From positions 1 to 35,566 of the forward strand of contig JAAVZN010000065.1 of NCBI GenBank assembly GCA_022791675.1: a stretch of 35,566 nucleotides of DNA. The letters run 5' to 3'. The notes under the pieces are model-generated. The model ran no database searches and had not been told where the DNA came from. It was given only the letters and a program-made list of their open reading frames with translations. Both the position numbers and the translations under genes were made by a program. This DNA is from Clostridia bacterium (lineage in GTDB: Bacteria > Bacillota > Clostridia > TANB77 > CAG-508). Positions within the stretch are counted from its first letter, which is position 1. Each line of letters opens with the position of its first letter. This document shows, piece by piece, positions 27,943-35,566 of the stretch.

Positions 27943-29985
27943 TTAAATCTCAATCCTTTTCATGAACTTATCCCTTATTAAATCTTTTAATAAAACATTT
28001 TTATCTTGTTCTAATTTTGGATCTTCTCTTAAAATCTTTCCAGCAATTTCCTGTACTGCTTTTAAAATAGGCATATCTTCAAATAAATTTGCAATTTTAA
28101 ATTCTGGTAACCCATGTTGCATTGTGCCAAAAAAATCTCCTGATCCCCTTAGTTCCAAATCTTTTTCTGAAATAATAAATCCATCATTTGTACTACACAT
28201 TACCTTCATTCTTTCCTTTACCGTTTCGCCTTTTCCTTCATATTTTAAGACACAAAAAGACTGATACTCTCCTCTTCCAACTCTTCCTCGTAATTGATGC
28301 AGTTGTGCCAAACCAAATCTTTCAGCATTTTCAATCACCATAATATTGCTATTAGGGACATCAACACCTACCTCAATAACAGTAGTAGAAATTAACACAT
28401 CAATTTCCCCTTGTTTGAATCTTTCCATAATTTCATCTTTTTGTTTTGGTTTCATTTTTCCATGGATATATTCCACTTTATAATGTGGAAATACTTTTCT
28501 TTGATAAGTTTCATATAATTCTTCTACAGACTTTAAATCTAATTCTTCATTTTCTTCTACTAATGGACATACAATATAAGCTTGTCTGCCTTCTTGAATT
28601 TGTTTTTCGATAAATCCATTCACTCTTTCTGTCATTTTCTTATTCACAGCAAAAGTTTCAATTGTCTTTCTATTAGGTGGCAATTCATCTATAATTGATA
28701 TATCCAAATCACCATATAAAATTAAAGCCAATGTTCTTGGAATTGGTGTAGCTGTCATAACTAATACATCTGGATTTTTTCCTTTTTCTGCTATTTTGGT
28801 TCTCTGTTTTACACCAAATCGATGTTGTTCATCAGTTACCACTAATCCCAAGTTTTTAAAAACCACATTTTCTTCTATGATAGCATGTGTTCCAATTAAA
28901 ATATCAATATCTCCATTTGCCAATCTTTCCAACAAATTTTCTTTTTTCTTTTTAGAAATACCAGAAATCAATAATTCACACTTTATCCCCAATGAATTGA
29001 ATATTTTTTCAAAATTCTCTAAATGTTGAGTTGCTAAAATTGCGGTTGGTGCCATAATCGTTGCCTGATATCCACTTTTTACCGCTTTATATGCCGAACA
29101 CATTGCAACCACTGTTTTTCCAGAGCCAACATCACCTTGCAACAAACGATTCATAGGTGTTTCTGCCTCCATATTGTTATCAATTTCTTCTAATACTCTT
29201 ATTTGTGCTTTTGTTAGTCTAAATGGTAGCTGATTTATGACATCTGACATTTTAACATTTTTATCAAAAGAAATCCCTTTCTCTTCATGCATATAATTAT
29301 TTTTTAATTCCAATAAAGCTAGTTGTGTTGATAGCAATTCTTCAAAAACAAGTCTTTTTCTTGCTTTTTCAAAGTCTTTTAATTCCTGTGGAAAATGAAT
29401 GTGTTTTGTTGCTTCATTGATATCCTCTAAGTCATATTCTCTTAACAAATAATCTGGTAAAGTTTCTGGCAATTTTTCCTCCACTTCTGCCAAACCACTC
29501 TCAACAATTCTTCTTAAAACATTTTGTGATAATTGGTAAGTTAGCGGATAAAGAGGAATGATCTTTCCTGTATTAAAATTTTTTTCGTTTTCATCAAAGA
29601 CTGGTGATGTCATAGATATTTTTCCAAATTGATTGGTTATTTTTCCATAAAATTTATATTTCTTTCCTATTTCAAATTTATTTTTTAGATAACTTTGATT
29701 AAACCAGGTAATTGTACAACTACTTGTTTCATCTCTAACAACCAACTTTTGCATTGTTTTTCCCTTTAAACGAACATCTGATAGTTTCCCACAAGCAATT
29801 GCTTCAATTAAAACTTCTTCCCCAGAAACACATTCAATAATGTTTTGAGGCTTACTTCTATCTTGATAACTTCTTGGATAGTAGGTAATTAAATCTTTTA
29901 ATGTAAAAATACCTAATTTATTTAATAATGTAACTCGATTGGGTCCAACTCCTTTTATATATTTTACATCTTTCTTTAAATCCAT
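27943..29985 (-). CDS. recG: ATP-dependent DNA helicase RecG
   Basis: LQGDVGSGKTVVA, DEQHRFGVKQR, MTATPIPRTLALILYGDLDISIIDELPPNRK, QLRGRVGRG. Confidence 0.97.
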   Translation of the reverse strand: MDLKKDVKYIKGVGPNRVTLLNKLGIFTLKDLITYYPRSYQDRSKPQNIIECVSGEEVLIEAIACGKLSDVRLKGKTMQKLVVRDETSSCTITWFNQSYLKNKFEIGKKYKFYGKITNQFGKISMTSPVFDENEKNFNTGKIIPLYPLTYQLSQNVLRRIVESGLAEVEEKLPETLPDYLLREYDLEDINEATKHIHFPQELKDFEKARKRLVFEELLSTQLALLELKNNYMHEEKGISFDKNVKMSDVINQLPFRLTKAQIRVLEEIDNNMEAETPMNRLLQGDVGSGKTVVAMCSAYKAVKSGYQATIMAPTAILATQHLENFEKIFNSLGIKCELLISGISKKKKENLLERLANGDIDILIGTHAIIEENVVFKNLGLVVTDEQHRFGVKQRTKIAEKGKNPDVLVMTATPIPRTLALILYGDLDISIIDELPPNRKTIETFAVNKKMTERVNGFIEKQIQEGRQAYIVCPLVEENEELDLKSVEELYETYQRKVFPHYKVEYIHGKMKPKQKDEIMERFKQGEIDVLISTTVIEVGVDVPNSNIMVIENAERFGLAQLHQLRGRVGRGEYQSFCVLKYEGKGETVKERMKVMCSTNDGFIISEKDLELRGSGDFFGTMQHGLPEFKIANLFEDMPILKAVQEIAGKILREDPKLEQDKNVLLKDLIRDKFMKRIEI

Positions 29986-30040
29986 TTTTTCTCCTTTTAA
30001 TGGGGATTTTTCGATATTTCATCTGATCCATTTAAAATGG

Positions 30041-30760
30041 CTAGTCGCTGTCTGAAATTTTTAATAATTTAAAATTTAGCCCATCTGCACTAACTAACTT
30101 AAAATCAATTCCATAATAGTTACCTTCTACTGCTTCTGCTATTGATGTACTATGCAAATGCCCATAATAACACCTTTTTATATCATACTTTTTCATAACT
30201 TTAATAAATTCACTCATCTCATGATTGATAATATTATGATTGATAATAGGTGGATAATGCAGAAATACTATGATTTCATAATCATTTATTTCTTTTATCT
30301 TTTGAGCTTCTGCTAAGGATAATTCTAGCCTTGCCACTTCTCTTTTTAATAATTTTTGATCTTCTCCTTCTTCATTTTGTCCCCAACCTCTTGTTCCTGC
30401 TATAATAAAATTTTCAAACTGATATGCTGTGTTATAGATAAAATCTATATTCTGAAAATTATTTTCTCTCAAAAATTTTCTCATACTTGTTAAAGTCGTC
30501 CACCAATAATCATGGTTCCCTTTTAAAATTAGTTTTTTCCCTGGCAAATGATTCAAATAAGAAAAATCTTGAATGGTATCTTTCAAATAAGTTGACCAAG
30601 AAAAGTCCCCTGGTATTATAACCAAATCTTCATCTTTTACTTTTTCAAGCCAATCCTTTTTTATTTTTTCTTCATGTTCTTTCCAATTCTCTCCAAATAT
30701 ACTCATTGGCTTGTCTTCTTGAAAAGACAAATGTAAGTCTCCTATTGTATATATTGACAT
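30041..30760 (-). CDS. Metallophosphoesterase
   Basis: IYTIGDLHLSF, IIPGDFSW, LKGNHDYWW, YYGHLHS motifs. Confidence 0.9.
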   Translation of the reverse strand: MSIYTIGDLHLSFQEDKPMSIFGENWKEHEEKIKKDWLEKVKDEDLVIIPGDFSWSTYLKDTIQDFSYLNHLPGKKLILKGNHDYWWTTLTSMRKFLRENNFQNIDFIYNTAYQFENFIIAGTRGWGQNEEGEDQKLLKREVARLELSLAEAQKIKEINDYEIIVFLHYPPIINHNIINHEMSEFIKVMKKYDIKRCYYGHLHSTSIAEAVEGNYYGIDFKLVSADGLNFKLLKISDSD

Positions 30761-30806
30761 CGATTCTCTCCATTCTTTATCTGTTTTAGGCTAATCACTT
30801 CTTTGA

Positions 30807-31803
30807 TTACATTTTCAAATTTGGTATGGCATTCAAATTAAGGCTATTCATTTTTTTTGCCAAATAGTTATAATACCCCGCAGAGGCTATCATTGCTCCA
30901 TTATCTGTACATAATTTTAAATCTGGTTGATAGACCTTTATTTGCTTTTTTTCAAGTAGCAAGAATTCTTTTCTTATATAAGAATTACTTGATACTCCAC
31001 CAGCTAATGCTACTTTTTTTATTCCTGTTTTCTGGATTGCTTTTTCGACATTTTCCATTAAAGTTTCTGTTACCGTTTTTTGAAAACTAGCACATAAGTC
31101 GGCTTTATTTATGTTTGGTGTTTTGTGATGGATATTAATAACTGCTGTTTTAATTCCACTAAAACTAAAATCTAATGTATCCTCTTCAAAGTGTGTCTTT
31201 GGTAATTCGATATTGGGTTTTCCTTCTTGTGCTAATCGATCTACTTTTGGTCCTCCTGGATAAGTAAGACCTACCACTCTTGCTACTTTATCAAAAGCCT
31301 CTCCAATTGCATCATCTCTTGTTTTTCCTAACACTTCAAATTGTGTGTAATCTTCTACTTTTATAATTTGTGTATTTCCTCCTGACATCATAACACATAT
31401 AAATGGTGGCTCTAATTCTTTATGCGTTATATAATTAGAAGCAATATGTCCTTGAATATGATTAACTCCTACTAATGGAATTTTCTTTGCATAAGATAAA
31501 GCTTTTGCATAAGAAAGTCCCACCAACAAGGTTCCTACTAATCCTGGTCCATAAGTTGGCGTAATAGCATCTATATCTTTCCAGTCTACTTTTGCTTCTT
31601 TTAATGATTTTTTGGTAACTCTTGAAATAGCTTCAATATGATTTCGTGAAGCAATTTCTGGTACCACGCCTCCATATTTCTCATGAATTGGTATTTGTGT
31701 ATCTATGATATTGGAAAGAACCTCTCTACCATTTTTTACTATGGCTACAGAGGTTTCATCACAACTTGTTTCAATCCCGCATGGTTAATATTTCTTTTTT
31801 CAT
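30807..31803 (-). CDS. tsaD: tRNA N6-adenosine threonylcarbamoyltransferase TsaD with one CGGG +1 recoding site (31776-31779)
   Basis: ORF track begins only at MVPEIASRNH. Reading from ATG at 31801-31803: MKKEILTM-[C]-GIETSCDETSVAIVKNGREVLSNIIDTQIPIHEKYGGVVPEIASRNH.... The 0 frame reads MKKEILTMRD* and stops. 331 aa after removing one base. Confidence 0.94.
31776..31779 (-). other. +1 recoding site 12: AUG-C-GGG-AUU (M-G-IETSCDE) in tsaD
   Basis: In-frame CGG at 31777-31779; 0-frame stop UGA two codons later. Confidence 0.93.
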
Positions 31804-31845
31804 TTTTTCACATTCTTTCTCAGAACAACCCTCTTAGCAAAAATG

Positions 31846-32586
31846 TTAAATACCAAAAATCATCTTAGTAAGTGTCATTATTCCTGTTGAAATCCAATGA
31901 ATTGGTGGTGCTATCATAATACTTGCTATTCCTGTTATCCATATTACAACAAATACAATATAAAATATCTGCTCATTGTTTCTAAACCATTGTTTTGCAT
32001 TATATGGCAAAAGTGGCATAATAATTTTAGAACCATCTAATGGTGGTAGTGGAATTAGATTGAAAACGCCTAATCCAATATTAATCGCTATTGCTGAATT
32101 TAATATTAGTAGTACTATGCTTCCTACTGTTGATAATAAAAATGTTTCACTTGAAAATTTTACCATTGCTCCATAAATTAGAGCTAATAAAAATGCTAAC
32201 ACTATATTAGTTGCAGGACCTGCTAATGAAACAATAGCTTCTCCTTTTTCCATAGAAATTTTTCTTGTATATTGAGTTGGATTAACATGTACCGGTTTTC
32301 CCCAACCAAATCCTGCTAATAACAACATAAGTGTTCCAATTGGATCTAAATGATCCAAAGGATTTAAACTTAGCCTTCCTTCGTTTTTAGCTGTATTATC
32401 TCCTAATTTATAAGCAGAATATCCATGAGCAAATTCATGAAATGTAATGGCTATTAAAACGCCAGGTACACTGACTAATAATGCAAATATTGCATTTGGA
32501 TTCGCAATATATTTTGAAATAGTTGATAATACCATAATTCCAATTATAAAATATATCATTCTTTTATCAAATGAAAAATTAAACAT
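31846..32586 (-). CDS. Site-2 protease (M50) family membrane protease
   Basis: ITFHEFAHGYSAYKLGD (HExxH) and NLIPLPPLDGSKI. Confidence 0.92.
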   Translation of the reverse strand: MFNFSFDKRMIYFIIGIMVLSTISKYIANPNAIFALLVSVPGVLIAITFHEFAHGYSAYKLGDNTAKNEGRLSLNPLDHLDPIGTLMLLLAGFGWGKPVHVNPTQYTRKISMEKGEAIVSLAGPATNIVLAFLLALIYGAMVKFSSETFLLSTVGSIVLLILNSAIAINIGLGVFNLIPLPPLDGSKIIMPLLPYNAKQWFRNNEQIFYIVFVVIWITGIASIMIAPPIHWISTGIMTLTKMIFGI

Positions 32587-32624
32587 TCTTATTCTCCTTT
32601 GTATCCACAATTTAATTCAAACAA

Positions 32625-34142
32625 TTAAGCGTTATTAAGAGGTTTCATGGTTGGAAATAACAATACATCTCGAATTGAAGCACTATCGGTTAATAACATT
32701 ACCAATCGATCAATCCCTATTCCTAATCCACCTGTTGGAGGCATTCCAATTTCCAAAGCTTGGATAAAATCATCGTCCATCATACCAGCTTCTTCGTCTC
32801 CAGCTTCTCTAGCTTCTACTTGTTTTTTAAATCTTTCATATTGATCAATTGGATCATTTAGTTCTGAAAAAGCATTTCCATATTCACGTCCTCCAATAAA
32901 TACTTCAAATCTTTCTGTTAATCGTGGATCTTCTTTCTTTTTCTTAGCTAATGGCGATATTTCAATTGGATAATCATAAATAAAAGTTGGTTGTACAAGT
33001 GTTTTTTCTACATATTCATCAAAGAATAAACTAATAACATCTCCTCTTGTTTCTTTGGTTTTGTCTGGTATTTCTATTTTTCTTTCTTTGGCTAGTTTAA
33101 CCGCTTCTTCATCGGTCTGTATTTGATTAAAATCAACTCCACAAGCTTCTTTGATTGAGTCAATCATGGTTATTTTTTTCCAACCAGGAGTCAAATCAAT
33201 TTCTTGTCCTTGATATGTAATTTTAGTAGTTCCTAATACTTTTTCCGCACATTTTGAAAATAATTCTTCTACCATATCCATCATATCATGATAATCGCTA
33301 TAGGCTTCGTATAATTCAATAGTCGTAAATTCTGGATTGTGACGAATGTCCATTCCTTCATTTCTAAAAATTCTACCCATTTCATATACTTTATCATAAC
33401 CACCTACAATTAATCTTTTCAAATTTAATTCTGTAGCAATTCTTAAAAACATATCAATATTTAAACTATTATGATGCGTAATAAATGGTTTTGCTGTTGC
33501 TCCTCCAGATATGGTATTTAACATTGGCGTATCTACTTCTAAGTATCCTTTTTCGTCCAATATTCTCCTAATTTCTGTTATAATTCTACTTCTCATTTCA
33601 AACGTTCTTTTTACTTCTGGGTTCATAATTAAATCGACATATCTTTGACGATAACGCAAATCAACATCTTTTAATCCATGAAATTTCTCTGGTAATGGTC
33701 TTAGTGATTTTGACAATAATGTTACTTCTTTTGCATGGATTGATATTTCTTCTGTTTTAGTTTTGAATACAAATCCTGTAATTCCAATAATATCTCCAAT
33801 GTCATAAGTTTTAAAAGCTTTGTAACTTTCTTCTCCTAAATCATTAATACTAATATAACTTTGGATTTTTTCATCACTATCTTGAATGGTACAAAAAGAT
33901 GCTTTCCCCATAATTCTTTTGGCTATGATTCTTCCAGCCACAGTAACATCTTTCTGTTCAAAATGCTCATAATCTTCCTTGATTTCTCCACTTGTATTGG
34001 TTCGATTAAATTTCGTTATTTCATAAGGGTCTTTCCCCTCTCGTTGTAATTCCGCTAATTTATCTCTTCTAATTTGCATTAGATGATTTATATCTAATTC
34101 TTCTACTTCATGATTTGCATTTTCATTATTTTCTTGCATCAA
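32625..34142 (-). CDS. lysS: Lysyl-tRNA synthetase (class II)
   Basis: [68 protein letters not shown]. Confidence 0.97.
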   Translation of the reverse strand: MMQENNENANHEVEELDINHLMQIRRDKLAELQREGKDPYEITKFNRTNTSGEIKEDYEHFEQKDVTVAGRIIAKRIMGKASFCTIQDSDEKIQSYISINDLGEESYKAFKTYDIGDIIGITGFVFKTKTEEISIHAKEVTLLSKSLRPLPEKFHGLKDVDLRYRQRYVDLIMNPEVKRTFEMRSRIITEIRRILDEKGYLEVDTPMLNTISGGATAKPFITHHNSLNIDMFLRIATELNLKRLIVGGYDKVYEMGRIFRNEGMDIRHNPEFTTIELYEAYSDYHDMMDMVEELFSKCAEKVLGTTKITYQGQEIDLTPGWKKITMIDSIKEACGVDFNQIQTDEEAVKLAKERKIEIPDKTKETRGDVISLFFDEYVEKTLVQPTFIYDYPIEISPLAKKKKEDPRLTERFEVFIGGREYGNAFSELNDPIDQYERFKKQVEAREAGDEEAGMMDDDFIQALEIGMPPTGGLGIGIDRLVMLLTDSASIRDVLLFPTMKPLNNA

Positions 34143-34211
34143 TAATCTCTCCTTTTCTTTTTTGTTTCATCTATTATATAGCAAAAATTGGTAAAAGTAA
34201 AGCTTTCTTGG

Positions 34212-34937
34212 TTACTCGCTTAAAATGAATTCTTTTTCTTCTGATTCGATTTCATTATTTGCTATTTTTATTTTATAGGTTCCTGCTTGATTTAATACAA
34301 AACTCATTTCTTCTGTTGTATTCCAATTTTCTCTATTTTGTATTTGGTGTTGTACTTCCCACTTACTAATATAGCCTGTATAATTTATATTGGTAATCGT
34401 TACTCTCCATTTATTCAATCCTATTTTTTCTACTTCTACATCAAAAGTTGGCTTGTCAGCAATTGGTTTTTGATGTTCGACATTGTATAATCCATTTGGT
34501 AATTGACTTAGTGTATAATATCTCTTTCCTTCATATTCAATTCCTTGATAACTTACTACACTTCTTTTGGCTAGATTAACAAAAAAATCTTGATCCACTC
34601 CATCAATTCCTAATTGTTTTATTATATCTTTAGACCAATATCGATATCCATCAATCGATATAATTCCTGTTTTTGAATCTTTGGCTAATTCAGCAAAAAT
34701 TTTATTTGCCTCTATCTGAATGTTTCCCGTGATTTCGTTTCCTATTTGAGCGTTTTTTTCTTTCTCATAAAGTTCATTTACTTGTGTTTGCATTATTTTT
34801 AGTTCTGTTGTGAATGCTGTTAGTTTCGATGTTTGTATGACACTGATTCCACTATATGTTGCCACAGATGCCAATATCGTTAATATCACAATGGTAACGA
34901 CTAAAGTGATTAGAGTAATTCCCTTTTTATTTGTCAT
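34212..34937 (-). CDS. Type IV pilin-like/pseudopilin protein
   Basis: N-terminal prepilin motif KKGITLITLVVTIVILTILASVATYSG. Confidence 0.7.
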   Translation of the reverse strand: MTNKKGITLITLVVTIVILTILASVATYSGISVIQTSKLTAFTTELKIMQTQVNELYEKEKNAQIGNEITGNIQIEANKIFAELAKDSKTGIISIDGYRYWSKDIIKQLGIDGVDQDFFVNLAKRSVVSYQGIEYEGKRYYTLSQLPNGLYNVEHQKPIADKPTFDVEVEKIGLNKWRVTITNINYTGYISKWEVQHQIQNRENWNTTEEMSFVLNQAGTYKIKIANNEIESEEKEFILSE

Positions 34938-34969
34938 TTGTTCCTCCCTCATTTCTAAACGGTTACTTT

Positions 34970-35017
34970 TGGCTGGGGTACTAGGATTCGAACCTAGGAA
35001 TGTCAGAGTCAGAGTCT
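34970..35017 (-). tRNA. 3' fragment of tRNA-Gln (anticodon CUG), 5' half missing: att-site-like remnant
   Basis: Minus strand CTCTGAC-TCTGA-CATTC-CTAGG-TTCGAAT-CCTAG-TACCCCA-G-CCA; sequence 5' of the anticodon loop does not form the D arm or acceptor 5' strand. Confidence 0.75.
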
Positions 35018-35566
35018 TTATGAGTGTTTTATATATATTATTATTTATTGCTATATAATGCCTATTAAAATGGCTCTAAATCAAACAATTTTAACCCCAA
35101 TTTTATCTAACTTGCTATTTAACTCTAATTATAAAATAACATATTTTTATAAACTTTGGTTAGATATTTTCGTTGGATTTATTATAGCAGATAATCTACT
35201 ATTGATAAATAGTTTTTTGAAATTTTGTCAAAAAACTTTAATCGTAAATTTACTCTATCTTCACAACAAAATGGCACAAAATCGATTGTGAGGGCTAATT
35301 GAATAAGATTGTAACTAACTACTTGTAGTTTTGTAACTATGAGTAGTTTTTTTATGTTCAAAAGAGAAATGCAACACCTCTTAAAAAGTTTTTGGTGTGA
35401 TGAGCCGATGCTATAAAGTTCATTCGTATTTGTATAAGTAGTCTAATTATACAAAGTGAGTAAGTGAGATCTTGGAACAAAAACTCACAATAAATTAAAG
35501 AGTATTCGGTGGCATATTTGATATGGATTTGTAATTGTAAAAAGTTTGGGCAAGTATGAACAAAGA

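Noticed and set aside
3061-31779. Sequencing/assembly errors as explanation of the broken genes
   Set aside because: All 12 are the same base (C), all exactly before a Gly GGN in the correct phase, none in homopolymers, and genes such as recG, lysS and rlmD are intact. Raw reads should still be checked.
3061-31779. CGGN decoded as Arg with a +1 slip after CGG
   Set aside because: Would place Arg in Walker A (PGTRKS), DPKREL and TsaD MRIETSCDE; Gly is the conserved residue and GGN is present at all sites.
3061-31779. Classical P-site slippage programmed frameshift
   Set aside because: Preceding codons are diverse and mostly cannot re-pair in +1 (e.g. AUG to UGC, GAG to AGC).
1-35566. CRISPR array
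   Set aside because: No regularly spaced short direct repeats seen; only the protein-coding tandem repeats in the adhesin.

Overview
AT-rich Firmicutes-like window, almost all genes on the minus strand. Positions 1 to about 21.7 kb are the cargo/conjugation part of an integrative conjugative element (ArdA, MT-A70 methylase, NlpC/P60 lytic protein, VirB4, PrgI-like, VirB6/TrbL-like, Maff2-like, VirD4, PcfB-like, thioester/Cna-B adhesin, class B sortase, HTH initiator-like protein). It abuts the 3' end of rlmD/rumA, a known ICE attachment gene. The chromosomal part has rlmD, a peptidase S51-like gene, an MFS transporter, tRNA-Leu(UAG), recG, a phosphoesterase, tsaD, an M50 protease, lysS, a pseudopilin-like gene and a 3' fragment of a tRNA-Gln. 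Main discovery: seven genes that look broken in the ORF track are each restored by one uniform rule. Where the codon CGG occurs in frame, the C is skipped and translation continues in +1 with GGN (Gly), so CGGN acts as a four-base Gly codon. I find 12 such sites: 1 each in the NlpC/P60, virB4, trbL-like, maff2-like, adhesin and tsaD genes, and 6 in virD4. They rebuild invariant motifs (VirD4 Walker A PGT-G-KS and Walker B DPK-G-EL, TsaD G-IETSCDE). By hand scan of the genes I call, CGG is otherwise absent in frame, apart from one codon each in two genes of a small island at 25.5-26.7 kb. This suggests CGG is an unassigned/hungry codon coupled to efficient +1 frameshifting or quadruplet decoding, including in an essential host gene. 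No tools were run; all positions come from manual reading.
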